Assembly: GCA_035506135.1 (NCBI GenBank) | Contig: DATJPY010000060.1 | Span: 1 to 29,942 of the forward strand | From: DATJPY01 sp035506135 | GTDB taxonomy: Bacteria; Myxococcota_A; UBA9160; PR03 | DNA: 29,942 nt | Direction of reading: 5' to 3' | Part shown: positions 1 through 8,266 of the stretch, piece after piece | How positions within the stretch are numbered: the stretch's first letter is position 1 | Layout of the letters: the number at the start of each line of letters is the position of its first letter | The notes under the pieces: model-generated | What the model was told of the DNA's origin: nothing | What the model saw: the letters and a program-made list of their open reading frames with translations, nothing else | The model's database searches: none | Made by a program: the position numbers and the translations under genes

Positions 1-1689
1 GGAGCGGCCGGCTCGCCGCTGCGGATCGACGCCGGTCCCGACGGCGCGCGCCTCGCCGTACTCGACTTCGGCGAGGTGGTGTCGGGCACCGTCGAGATCG
101 AGCTCGACGCGCCGGCCGGCGCGCGCATCGACGCCGCCGCCGCGGAGTTCGCGGACGAGGCCGGGCGGCTCGCGCCGGACGGAGAGCACAGCGGCTTCCG
201 CTACGTCGCGCGGGGCCGCGACGACCGCTTCGAGACGTTCCAGCCGCTCGGCTTCCGGCACCTCGGGCTCTCGGTCCGCGCCAGTGGACCGGTGCGCGTC
301 CGCTCGGTCGTCGTCCGCGAGCGGCTGCATCCGCGCGCGACGCGGGACGGGCCCTTCTTCGAGTGCAGCGACCCGCTCCTGAACCGCATCTTCGCCGTGG
401 GCCGCCGCAGCGTCGACCTCTGCTCGCACGACGCGTACGTCGACTGTCCGACCCGCGAGCAGCGCGCCTGGACGGGCGACTTCGTCGTGCACCAGATGGT
501 GGACTTCGCCACCCATCCCGATTGGAGGCTCGCGCTGTGGAACGTCGAGCTGGCCGCCTCGCCGCGGCCGGACGGCATGCTCCCGATGGCCGCGGCCGGC
601 GACGTGGAGCACTTCGACTCCGCCTTCATCCCGGACTGGGCGCTGCACTGGATCCGCGCGCTGCACAACGCGTGGCGCTACGCGGGCGATCGGGACTACG
701 TGGCGCGCCTGCTGCCCGTCGCGGAGGGAGTCCTGCGCTGGTTCGAGCCGTTCGCCGCCGAGGACGGCCTTCTCTGCGACGTGACGGGCTGGGTGATCAT
801 CGACTGGAGCTCCGTCTCGGTCGACGGCCGCTCGTCGGTGCTGAACGCGCTCTGGGCGCGCGGCCTCGCCGACTTCGCGGAGATGGCGGAGTGGCTCGGC
901 GACGGCGGCCGGGCGCGCTGGGCGCGCGCGCTCCACGCGCGCGTGCGCGGCGTCTTCGACCGATTCTGGGATCCGGAGCGGGCGCTGTACGTCGACCACG
1001 TGGTCGAGGGAGAGCGACGGCTCGAGACGAGCCAGCACGCCCAGGCGGCCCCGCTGGCGGCGGGGCTGGTGCCGGCCGCCCGCACTGCGCGTGTCGTCGA
1101 GGTGCTGCTCGACCGCGGGCCGTTGGTTCACGCGACGTGGTCGCGCGCCGCCGGTGACGCGCGCCGTCCCGGACCCGGCGAGCGCGGCGTCGCCGGTCCC
1201 TATCTCCTCCTCGGGCCGCCGAGGCCGTGGTGGGACGTAGCGCGCCAGATCGTCGCCGCCCAGCCCTTCTTCCGCTACGTGGTCCACGACGCGCTCGCCG
1301 CGGCGGGCCGCGCCGACGCGATCGCCGATCGGTGTCGCGACTGGGAGGCGCTGCTCGCGCGCTGCGACACCTCGTGGTCGGAGACCTGGTACGGCGGCAC
1401 CGTGTCGCACGGCTGGGGCTCGACGCCAACCCGCGATCTCCTGGTGCGTACGCTGGGCCTCGAGCCCGCCGAGCCCGGCTTCGCGATGGCGCGGGTGGCC
1501 CCGCGGCTCGGCGGCCTCGAATGGGCGCGCGGCGCCGTGCCCACGCCGTCGGGACTCCTCGCGGTGTCGGCCGACGCGTCCGGCGTCGAGGTGGAGAGCC
1601 CGGTCCCCTTCGTCTTCGATCCGGGCGACGCACCGTCGAGTCGGCACCCGGCCGGTCGCCGGCGCCTTCCGCCGGTTCGCAGCGGCTAA
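1..1689 (+). CDS. GH78 alpha-L-rhamnosidase-like protein, 5' end missing
   Basis: This is the C-terminal part of a glycoside hydrolase of family 78, which removes terminal alpha-L-rhamnose from glycosides or polysaccharides by an inverting mechanism. The frame is open from base 1, so the true start lies outside the window. The fragment opens with the end of a beta-sandwich (VLDFGEVVSGTVEIEL) and then enters the (alpha/alpha)6 barrel. The motif DCPTREQRAWTGD carries Asp (codon at 442), Glu (457) and Asp (478) with the spacing of the acidic residues of characterised bacterial GH78 enzymes. A later Glu in TSWSETWYGG (codon 1381) matches the second conserved acid, followed by SHGWGSTP. All key acids are present, so it should be active. 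No sugar transporter or other rhamnose gene lies beside it on this side. The tail after about base 1620 is Pro/Arg-rich and looks non-conserved. Family call is firm; exact substrate is unknown. Confidence 0.88.
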   Translation, partial: GAAGSPLRIDAGPDGARLAVLDFGEVVSGTVEIELDAPAGARIDAAAAEFADEAGRLAPDGEHSGFRYVARGRDDRFETFQPLGFRHLGLSVRASGPVRVRSVVVRERLHPRATRDGPFFECSDPLLNRIFAVGRRSVDLCSHDAYVDCPTREQRAWTGDFVVHQMVDFATHPDWRLALWNVELAASPRPDGMLPMAAAGDVEHFDSAFIPDWALHWIRALHNAWRYAGDRDYVARLLPVAEGVLRWFEPFAAEDGLLCDVTGWVIIDWSSVSVDGRSSVLNALWARGLADFAEMAEWLGDGGRARWARALHARVRGVFDRFWDPERALYVDHVVEGERRLETSQHAQAAPLAAGLVPAARTARVVEVLLDRGPLVHATWSRAAGDARRPGPGERGVAGPYLLLGPPRPWWDVARQIVAAQPFFRYVVHDALAAAGRADAIADRCRDWEALLARCDTSWSETWYGGTVSHGWGSTPTRDLLVRTLGLEPAEPGFAMARVAPRLGGLEWARGAVPTPSGLLAVSADASGVEVESPVPFVFDPGDAPSSRHPAGRRRLPPVRSG

Positions 1690-1762
1690 AGCCCTCCGCG
1701 CGCCCTCTACAACGTGCGAGTCGGGCGGACGGGAGGCTTCCGCAGGCGCGGATCGCCGGCCG

Positions 1763-3868
1763 TCACCTCTTCCAGAAGCGCTCGAGGGCGTCGGGCGCGA
1801 GGGCCGGGCTCACCAGGAAGCCCTGCATCTCGTCGCAGCCCCAGCCGTGCAGGAGTGCGCGCTGCGGCTCGGACTCGACGCCCTCCGCCACGACGCGCAG
1901 CCGCAGCGCCTTGCCCATCGACACGATCGCCGCGGCGAGCGCCGCGTCCTCGCTGCGCGTCGCGATGTCGCGCACGAACGAGCGGTCGACCTTGAGCGCG
2001 TCCACCGGCAGCCGCCGCAGGTAGGAGAGCGACGAGTAGCCCGTGCCGAAGTCGTCGAGGGAGATCTGGATCCCCAACGCGCGCAGCTCCTGGAGCTGCG
2101 CCACCACGCGCTGGGCGTCGTGCATCAGGGTGCTCTCGGTGATCTCGAGCTCGAGCCGCCGCGGGTCGACCGACGAGGCGCGCAGCGCCTCCCAGATCTG
2201 CGCTACCAGCTTGTCGCTCCGGAACTGGTGCGCCGACAGGTTCAGCGAGACCGGAACCGCGGGCAGCCCGCGCCGCGTCCAGTCGGCGATCTGGCGACAC
2301 ACCGCGCGCGCCACCCAGTCCCCGAGCGGCCCGATCAGCCCGGTCTCCTCGGCGATCGGAATGAAGTCACCCGGCATGACCAGGCCGAGATCGGGATCCC
2401 GCCAGCGCAGCAGGCTCTCGAGGCCGGTGATGTTGCCGTCGGCGAGCGAGACCTTCGGCTGGTAGTGGACCTCGAACTCGCCCTGCTCGAGCGCGCGGCG
2501 CAGCTTGCCCTCGAGGATCAGCCGCCGCAGCGCTACCTGGTTCATCGACTGGGCGTAGAACTGGTAGTTGTTCCGACCCTGCTCCTTGGCGTGATACATC
2601 GCCGCGTCGGCGTTGCGCAGCAGCACCTCGACATCGTCGCCGTCCTCGGGCCAGGCCGTGATGCCGATGCTGCCGCTGATCACCACCTCGTGACCGCCGA
2701 GCAGGAACGGGCGCGACAGCGCGTCGAGGATGCGGCGCGCGACCTTGGCGAGATCCTGCGCCTCCTGCAGCCCCTCGAGCAGGATGGTGAACTCGTCGCC
2801 GCCGAGCCGCGAGATCGCGCTCGGCAGCTCGTGCCGCGCCACCAGGTCGGTGTCGCGCACGCTCGCCACCAAGCGGTCGGCGACTCCCTGCAGGAGCTGG
2901 TCGCCGACCGAGTGGCCGAGCGTGTCGTTGATGCGCTTGAAGTGGTCGAGGTCGAGGAACAGCACGCCGACGGCCCACTCGTTGCGGCGCGCGTGCGTGA
3001 GCGCCATCGCCAGCCGCTCCTTGAAGAGGCGGCGGTTGCCGAGGCCGGTCAGGCTGTCGTGATACGCGAGGTAGCGGATCTGCTCCTCGGCCCGCTTGCG
3101 GTCGGTGACGTCCTGCGCCGTGCCCTCGAGGGCGAGCGGCTCGCCGTTCTCGTCGACCAGGCGCTCGGCCTGCGAGTGCAGGATCCTCTCGGTGCCGTCG
3201 GCCAGCACGATGCGGTGGTCGATGTGGAGCGGCGTGCCGTCGCGCGCGCACGCCAGCGACGCCTCGGCGAGCGCGTCGCGGTCCTCCGGATGCACCATCT
3301 CGAAGAACACGTCGCGGCGCAGCGGAGGGCCTCCGGACTCGAGGCCGCTCAGCGCGAGCAGCTCGTCCGAGGCGTGGAGGACGCCGCTCGGCAGGTCGAG
3401 GCGCCAGCTCCCCATGCGCGCCAACCGCTGCGCGTTCGAGAGGCGCTCCTGGCTCTTGCGCAGCTCGGTCCAGTTCGCGCTCGCCCGCAGCAGGTAGCGC
3501 ACGCGGTGGGCGAGGATCAGCCAGTTGATCGGCTTGGTGACGAAGTCGGTGGCGCCCACCTCGTAGGCGCGGCGGATCGACTCGACGTCGTCGAGGCCGG
3601 TCATCATCACGACCGGCGTGTCCGCCAACAGGGGCTGGCGGCGGATTTCCTCGCACACGGCGAAGCCGTCGGGCCCGGGCATCTGGACGTCGAGCAGGAC
3701 GAGGTCGGGCACGCGGCGCCGGAGCGCATCGAGGGCAGCGCGGCCGTCCTCCGCCTCGACCACCTCGAGGCCGCCGGGCGCCAGCGCCTCGCCCACCAGC
3801 ATGCGCATCGTCGCGTCGTCGTCGACGACGAGCACCAGCGGCTGCTTGCGCGAGACGGCGCCGCTCAC
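1763..3868 (-). CDS. REC-PAS-GGDEF-EAL cyclic-di-GMP turnover protein
   Basis: A 701-residue cytoplasmic response regulator with opposed c-di-GMP domains. Residues 10-125 are a receiver (VVDDD, phospho-acceptor Asp60 in LLDVQMP, Lys112 in TKP). Residues 140-258 are a PAS/PAC fold ending in GTAQDVTDRK. A GGDEF domain follows (LGGDEF at 355-360), then an EAL domain (450-701). EAL catalytic residues look intact: Glu484 (motif reads ESL), Asn543, Glu575, Asp605-Asp606 in DDFGTGYSS, Lys626 and Glu662 in AEGVE. The GGDEF inhibitory-site RxxD (RDTD, 338-341) is pushed away from GGDEF by about eight extra residues (HELPSAIS). The start is GTG at 3868-3866, whose last bases form the stop TGA of the upstream kinase (GTGA), implying coupled translation. 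It is probably the output of that kinase. Whether it makes or breaks c-di-GMP cannot be read from sequence. Confidence 0.92.
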   Translation of the reverse strand: MSGAVSRKQPLVLVVDDDATMRMLVGEALAPGGLEVVEAEDGRAALDALRRRVPDLVLLDVQMPGPDGFAVCEEIRRQPLLADTPVVMMTGLDDVESIRRAYEVGATDFVTKPINWLILAHRVRYLLRASANWTELRKSQERLSNAQRLARMGSWRLDLPSGVLHASDELLALSGLESGGPPLRRDVFFEMVHPEDRDALAEASLACARDGTPLHIDHRIVLADGTERILHSQAERLVDENGEPLALEGTAQDVTDRKRAEEQIRYLAYHDSLTGLGNRRLFKERLAMALTHARRNEWAVGVLFLDLDHFKRINDTLGHSVGDQLLQGVADRLVASVRDTDLVARHELPSAISRLGGDEFTILLEGLQEAQDLAKVARRILDALSRPFLLGGHEVVISGSIGITAWPEDGDDVEVLLRNADAAMYHAKEQGRNNYQFYAQSMNQVALRRLILEGKLRRALEQGEFEVHYQPKVSLADGNITGLESLLRWRDPDLGLVMPGDFIPIAEETGLIGPLGDWVARAVCRQIADWTRRGLPAVPVSLNLSAHQFRSDKLVAQIWEALRASSVDPRRLELEITESTLMHDAQRVVAQLQELRALGIQISLDDFGTGYSSLSYLRRLPVDALKVDRSFVRDIATRSEDAALAAAIVSMGKALRLRVVAEGVESEPQRALLHGWGCDEMQGFLVSPALAPDALERFWKR

Positions 3869-6800
3869 GTCGCTCCGCCCTCTGCCGCGACGGCGACCCG
3901 CGCCAGCGCCTCCCGCACCCGTTCGAGCTCGCGCGCCGCCTGCTCGCAGAGGAGCGCGCCGTCGCCGACGCGGCGCTCGCGCCCGCGCGCCTCGATCTCG
4001 CGCGCAAGCGCCGCGAGCCGCAGCGCGCCGAGGTTGGCGCTGCTCGACTTGAGCGAGTGCGCCTCGCGCCGCAGCGCCTCGGCGTCTCCCACCGCGGCCG
4101 CGCGCGCGAGCGCGGCGACCTGCTCCGGCGCGCTGCGCAGGAAGGCGTCGACGACGCGACCCACGAGCAGGTCGGCGCGGGCAGGATTGAGCGCCCGGAT
4201 CGCATCGAGCGCGCGAGGATCGAGCGCCGGCTCGCTCTCGGCCGAAGCCGCCACCGACGGCGCGACGATCGCCTCCTGTGCGCCGGGCGGAGCCGGCGCC
4301 GCGTCGCTCTTCGATGTCGTGGGAAGCCAGCGCGAGAGCGTGAGCAGGAGCTGGGTGCTGGTGAACGGCTTCGAGAGGTAGTCGTCCATCCCGGCGGCGA
4401 GACACTGATCGCGGTCGCCCGTCATCGCGTTCGCGGTGAGGGCGATCACGGGGACGCGCGGCGATCGCGACGCGTGCTCGCGCTCGCGCAGCGCGCGCGT
4501 CGCCTGGAACCCGTCCATCCGCGGCATCTGGCAGTCCATCAGGATCGCGTCGTAGCGGCCGTTGGCGAGGACGGCGAGCGCCTGCTCGCCGTCCTCCGCG
4601 AGATGGACGCGACAGCCGAAGCTCTCGAGCATCTCGCGCGCCACCTCCTGGTTGACCGGGTTGTCCTCGACGAGCAGCACGAGGCCACCGAGCCGCGCGT
4701 CCGACGGAGCCGCGTCGAGCGAGAGCCGGCGCGGGGCGCTGCGCGCGCGGCCCATCGCCTCGGCCAGCCCGTTGTAGAGCTCCGACTGGCGCACCGGCTT
4801 GGTGAGGTGGAGCGCGATGCCCGTCTCGCGCAGTGCGTCGGCGTCGCTCTCGAGGCCGATCGAGGTGAGCATCATGAGGCGCGTGCTCCGGAGCGCCGGA
4901 TCGCCGTGGATGACGCGCGCCAGCGAGAGCCCGTCCATGCCGGGCATGTGCATGTCGAGGATCGCGATGTCGTAGGGCCGCTGCTCCTGGACCGCCTGCC
5001 GGAGCGCCAGGAGCGCGTGCTCGCCGTCGGCTGCGGTGCCGGCGCGCATCTTCCACGAGAGCACGCGGTGCTGGAGGATCTCGCGGTTGGTCGCGTTGTC
5101 GTCGACCACGAGCACGCGCAGGCCGACGAGCTCGCGCGGCGGCCCGGGCTCGCGCAGCAGCTCCTCCGGCGTCCGCGCGAGCGGCAGCGTGAAGAAGAAG
5201 CGCGCGCCGCGCCCGGCCTCGCTCTCGAGCTCGATCGTGCCGCCCATCAGCTCGACGAGCTGCTTGCAGATCGCGAGCCCGAGCCCCGTGCCGCCGTATC
5301 GGCGCGTCGTCGAGGCGTCGGCCTGGCGGAACGACTGGAAGAGGTCGGCCTGCGCCTCCCGCGCGATGCCGATGCCCGTGTCGCGCACCTCGAAGCGCAC
5401 GCGCGTCGGCCCGGGCGCGGGCTCGGCCACCGAGACCTCGACGACGACCTCGCCGGCCTCGGTGAACTTGATGGCGTTGGCGATCAAATTGGTGAGCACC
5501 TGGCGCAGGCGGCCGGGATCGGTGCGCACGGCGCCCGGCACGTCGTCCGCGATCCGGCAGGCGAGCTCGAGGCCCTTGCGATGGGCGCGCTCGGCGAGCA
5601 GCTCCGTCACGTCCTCGACGACCTCGATGAGGTCGCAGTCGATGCACTCGAGCACGAGGCGGCCGGCCTCGCCCTTCGAGAAGTCGAGGATGTCGTTGAT
5701 CACCGAGAGCAGCAGCTCGGCGGAGCGGTGCACGGTCTCGGCCAGCTTGCGCTGGCGCGCGCTGAGCCCCGTCTCGAGCAGCAGGTCGGTCATGCCGATC
5801 ACGCCGTTCATCGGGGTTCGGATCTCGTGGCTCATGTTGGCCAGGAACTGCGACTTCGACCGGTTGGCCTCCTCGGCCTGGCGCGCCAGCTCGACGGCCT
5901 CGCGGGTCGCTCGCTCGAACGCCTCGGTGCGCTCCTGCACCTTGCCCTCGAGGGTGCGCTGCTGCTCCTCGACCTGCCGGCGCGACTCGCGCAGGCGGCG
6001 CAGCATCATGTCGAAGGCGCGCGCCACGTCGCCGATCTCGTCGCTGCGGCGGCTGCGCAGGCGCACGCCGTAGTCCCCGGCGCCGAGCCGCTCGGCCGCG
6101 TGCTGGATCTCGAGGATCGGGCGCACGAAGCTGCGCGCCAGGAACCCGCTCGCGGCGAAGGCGAGCGCCAGCGCCACCCCGCCGGCTCCGAGCAGGAACA
6201 GGCGCGCGTGCGCGAGGGCGTCGCGCTCCGCCTCGAGCGATCCCACCACGCGCAGCGAGAGCCCGTCGAAGCGGCGCACCTCGCGCACCAGGTCGCCCGC
6301 GGCGCCGACTGCCGCCGGCGCGAACGAGAGCTCGGCGCCGCAGAGCTCCGCCCAGTGCGCGAGGGACTCGGCTCGGATCGGCTCGACGGCGACCAGGTGG
6401 CCGACGATCTGGTCGCCGGTGCGGAGCGCGAGCGAGATCGCGGCGAAGGCGCTCGAATCCTGCGCGACGAGCCGGGCGCCGTCGGGGCCGTGGACCGCGC
6501 CCGCGAGCGACGCATCGCCCGCGCTCGCCGCGACGCGCCCATCCCGGCCGACGAACGCGACGAAGGCGGCGTCCTGGCTCTCGGCGAGCTGCTGGGCGTA
6601 GAAGGCGAGCGTCGGCGGATCCTCGACCTCGAGGTTGGCGCGGAGCTGCGGCGTTCCCGAGATCGCGTCCCAGCGCTCGGACAGCGCGGCGAGGTGGCTG
6701 TCGACCAGGCGATCGGCGGCGTGCGCGGCGCGCTCGAGGCGCTGCGAGGCGGCGTGCGCCAGGTCGGCGCGGAGCGTCCGCTCCTGCACCACCACGACGA

Positions 6801-6876
6801 GCAGCGTCGCGAACGCGGCCAGGCCCGCGAGGGTGAGGAGGAGGCGCGCGGTCACCGTGAATCGGATCCGCCTCAT
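3865..6876 (-). CDS. BarA-type hybrid sensor histidine kinase (HAMP-HisKA-HATPase-REC-REC-HPt)
   Basis: A 1003-residue inner-membrane tripartite kinase. TM1 is at about 9-30 and a periplasmic sensor of unknown ligand follows. TM2 is at about 226-247, then HAMP and a coiled coil to about 335. The HisKA box holds phospho-acceptor His350 (NMSHEIRTPMNG). The ATPase domain has its N box (NLIANAIKF, Asn463/Asn467), DTGIG (499-503) and GTGLGL (529-534). REC1 has Asp641 and Lys693, REC2 has Asp781 and Lys836, and the HPt domain has His940 in REAHSLKSSSANLG. All phosphorelay residues are present. I chose ATG at 6876 because GGGGAG precedes it at a good distance and TM1 follows at once; an in-frame extension to 7083 has no domain. 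It overlaps the downstream REC-GGDEF-EAL gene by GTGA, so that receiver is the likely extra phosphate acceptor. Confidence 0.93.
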   Translation of the reverse strand: MRRIRFTVTARLLLTLAGLAAFATLLVVVVQERTLRADLAHAASQRLERAAHAADRLVDSHLAALSERWDAISGTPQLRANLEVEDPPTLAFYAQQLAESQDAAFVAFVGRDGRVAASAGDASLAGAVHGPDGARLVAQDSSAFAAISLALRTGDQIVGHLVAVEPIRAESLAHWAELCGAELSFAPAAVGAAGDLVREVRRFDGLSLRVVGSLEAERDALAHARLFLLGAGGVALALAFAASGFLARSFVRPILEIQHAAERLGAGDYGVRLRSRRSDEIGDVARAFDMMLRRLRESRRQVEEQQRTLEGKVQERTEAFERATREAVELARQAEEANRSKSQFLANMSHEIRTPMNGVIGMTDLLLETGLSARQRKLAETVHRSAELLLSVINDILDFSKGEAGRLVLECIDCDLIEVVEDVTELLAERAHRKGLELACRIADDVPGAVRTDPGRLRQVLTNLIANAIKFTEAGEVVVEVSVAEPAPGPTRVRFEVRDTGIGIAREAQADLFQSFRQADASTTRRYGGTGLGLAICKQLVELMGGTIELESEAGRGARFFFTLPLARTPEELLREPGPPRELVGLRVLVVDDNATNREILQHRVLSWKMRAGTAADGEHALLALRQAVQEQRPYDIAILDMHMPGMDGLSLARVIHGDPALRSTRLMMLTSIGLESDADALRETGIALHLTKPVRQSELYNGLAEAMGRARSAPRRLSLDAAPSDARLGGLVLLVEDNPVNQEVAREMLESFGCRVHLAEDGEQALAVLANGRYDAILMDCQMPRMDGFQATRALREREHASRSPRVPVIALTANAMTGDRDQCLAAGMDDYLSKPFTSTQLLLTLSRWLPTTSKSDAAPAPPGAQEAIVAPSVAASAESEPALDPRALDAIRALNPARADLLVGRVVDAFLRSAPEQVAALARAAAVGDAEALRREAHSLKSSSANLGALRLAALAREIEARGRERRVGDGALLCEQAARELERVREALARVAVAAEGGAT

Positions 6877-6966
6877 CGTCTCCCCGGGCGTGGGCGGATC
6901 GCGTGCACGTCGCGCCTCACGCGTGCTCGCCCGCATCGATCCTTGTCGGGTCGCGTGAAGGCGGTC

Positions 6967-6995
6967 TTGAGGCGGAAGGGGGACTCCCCTACACC
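6967..6995 (+). promoter_or_regulatory. candidate sigma-70-like promoter for the DUF2905 gene
   Basis: TTGAGG at 6967-6972 and TACACC at 6990-6995 are separated by 17 bases. The ATG of the next gene starts only eight bases after the second box, and no clear Shine-Dalgarno sequence is present, so the transcript would be leaderless or nearly so. The boxes are imperfect and could be chance. Confidence 0.3.
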
Positions 6996-7002
6996 CCTTC
7001 TC

Positions 7003-7224
7003 ATGGACGCGCTCGGTCGATCCCTGATCGGCCTCGGGCTGATCCTCGCGGCGGTGGGCCTGGTGCTGGTGATCGGGGCGCACTGGGGCCTGCCGTTCGG
7101 TCGGCTTCCGGGGGACATCCGCATCGAGCGGCCGGGCTTCCGCCTCTACGTGCCGATCACGACCGGCCTCGTGCTGAGCGGCGTGCTGTCGCTCGCGCTC
7201 TGGCTGCTCTCGAAGCTGCGCTGA
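7003..7224 (+). CDS. DUF2905 small membrane protein
   Basis: A 73-residue protein with two transmembrane helices (about 7-27 and 50-69) flanking a polar loop with the family signature GRLPGDIRIER. Length and motif match DUF2905, a widespread small inner-membrane family of unknown function; in other genomes it is often found near unrelated housekeeping genes, so neighbours say little. It is transcribed divergently from the histidine kinase across about 125 bases. ATG at 7003 gives the family's normal N-terminus; the upstream open frame on the same strand is only the shadow of the kinase. There is no good ribosome-binding site, which would fit leaderless translation from the candidate promoter just upstream. 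Confidence 0.85.
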   Translation: MDALGRSLIGLGLILAAVGLVLVIGAHWGLPFGRLPGDIRIERPGFRLYVPITTGLVLSGVLSLALWLLSKLR

Positions 7225-7234
7225 GCGACCGGGC

Positions 7235-8215
7235 TCACTTCGACGAGGCGGGCGGCTCGCCGGGACCGGACTTCGTCAGGCCCAGCAGATCGAGGACCGG
7301 GTGCTTCACCCGGAACGGGATCACCGGCGTGATGCTGAGCTGGACGTTCAGCTGCTGGCCGAAGTCGTCGGGCCGGATCGGCATGTACTGGACCTGGAGC
7401 GCGAGCTTCACGTCGTGGCCGCCCCCGAACCGCACGGTCTTCCCCACGCCGAGCCCCACCGGGAAGGTCAGCCGCTGACCCTCCGAGGCCTTCCAGTTCA
7501 CGGTGACGTTCGGCGACATCCCGATGCTCCACCCATCTTGCAGGAACCAGGTCAGGAAGTACTGGACCTTTAGCTGGCTCGCGGGCGGCCGCCGCCCCGA
7601 GCCTGCGAAGGACCACCACTGCTGCGCGAAGAGCGCGGCCTGCCAGTCGTGCGTGCGGTATCCGAACACGCCGGCGGGCCCAGCCTGCCACTTGCCCTTG
7701 CCGATCTGGGTGCTCCCCGCGGTCGGGAGCACGAAGGTCGGCCCCGCGGCCAGCAGCCAGGGATCCGTCGCCGGGGCGAGCACGACCGGAAATTCGATGT
7801 CTCCGAACGCCGTAACGCGCGCGAGCGAGCCGTCGGAGTCCTTGTAAGGCTTGTCGTCGAGGAGCGGAATGGTGGGACGGGTCACGATCCGGAGCTGGTC
7901 GGTCAGCGGGATCGTGATCAAGGGCTGGAACTGCAGCTTCTGCTCGACGCGATGCGTGTTGAAGCTGTCGATGTCGAGCACGTACGTATTGCTCTGCAGC
8001 TTGAGCTGCCAGGTGTGGCTGATCGGGTTCTCGAGCTCCCGGTCGACGGCGCCGAGCGAAGCGTCGGGCACGAACCGATTCGGATCGCTCGGCGGTGTCG
8101 GCGCCGGCGGATCGGCCCATGCCGCGCGGGGCCAGGGCGCCGCCAGCGCGAGCAGGCACGCCGCGACGCGGGCTCGCGCGCGCGCCCGCTCGGCGGGTGC
8201 CGCCCCGCGGATCAG
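7235..8215 (-). CDS. outer-membrane beta-barrel protein (transporter / 'neuromedin U'-like), non-ATG start
   Basis: The mature part shows alternating amphipathic strands with aromatic girdles (TWQLKLQSNTYVLDI, WQAALFAQQWWSF) and a family resemblance to bacterial beta-barrel proteins often labelled transporter or 'neuromedin U'. Role and cargo are unknown. The first ordinary start codon is GTG at 8071, but the frame stays open upstream to 8266. The upstream part encodes a textbook signal peptide: an Arg-rich n-region, a hydrophobic VAACLLALAA core and cleavage after PRAAWA before DPP. No ATG, GTG or TTG precedes it. CTG at 8215-8213 has GGAGGG nine bases upstream, so I propose it as the start (326 residues); ATC at 8212 is the alternative. 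It follows the porin gene by 51 bases and is probably co-transcribed. The gene is firm; start is inference. Confidence 0.7.
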   Translation of the reverse strand: MIRGAAPAERARARARVAACLLALAAPWPRAAWADPPAPTPPSDPNRFVPDASLGAVDRELENPISHTWQLKLQSNTYVLDIDSFNTHRVEQKLQFQPLITIPLTDQLRIVTRPTIPLLDDKPYKDSDGSLARVTAFGDIEFPVVLAPATDPWLLAAGPTFVLPTAGSTQIGKGKWQAGPAGVFGYRTHDWQAALFAQQWWSFAGSGRRPPASQLKVQYFLTWFLQDGWSIGMSPNVTVNWKASEGQRLTFPVGLGVGKTVRFGGGHDVKLALQVQYMPIRPDDFGQQLNVQLSITPVIPFRVKHPVLDLLGLTKSGPGEPPASSK

Positions 8216-8224
8216 GCTCGCTGG

Positions 8225-8230
8225 CCCTCC
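8225..8230 (-). promoter_or_regulatory. Shine-Dalgarno supporting a CTG start at 8215
   Basis: GGAGGG on the minus strand lies nine bases before CTG (8215-8213) and 154 bases before the first canonical start, GTG at 8071. The codons between encode a complete signal peptide, so this site favours the non-canonical start. Confidence 0.45.
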
Positions 8231-8266
8231 GCGCGGGGCGGCGGAACCGCCGCGTCCCTGCGCTCG

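Noticed and set aside
1690..1762. Possible terminator between the convergent rhamnosidase and GGDEF-EAL genes
   Set aside because: Only a 4-base GGCT/AGCC stem around the stop codon is visible, with no T-run on either strand.
4057..7224. A 1055-codon open frame on the plus strand opposite the histidine kinase
   Set aside because: It mirrors the kinase gene codon by codon in high-GC DNA and has Arg/Glu/His-rich, domain-free sequence. Only its last 73 codons (the DUF2905 gene) are real.
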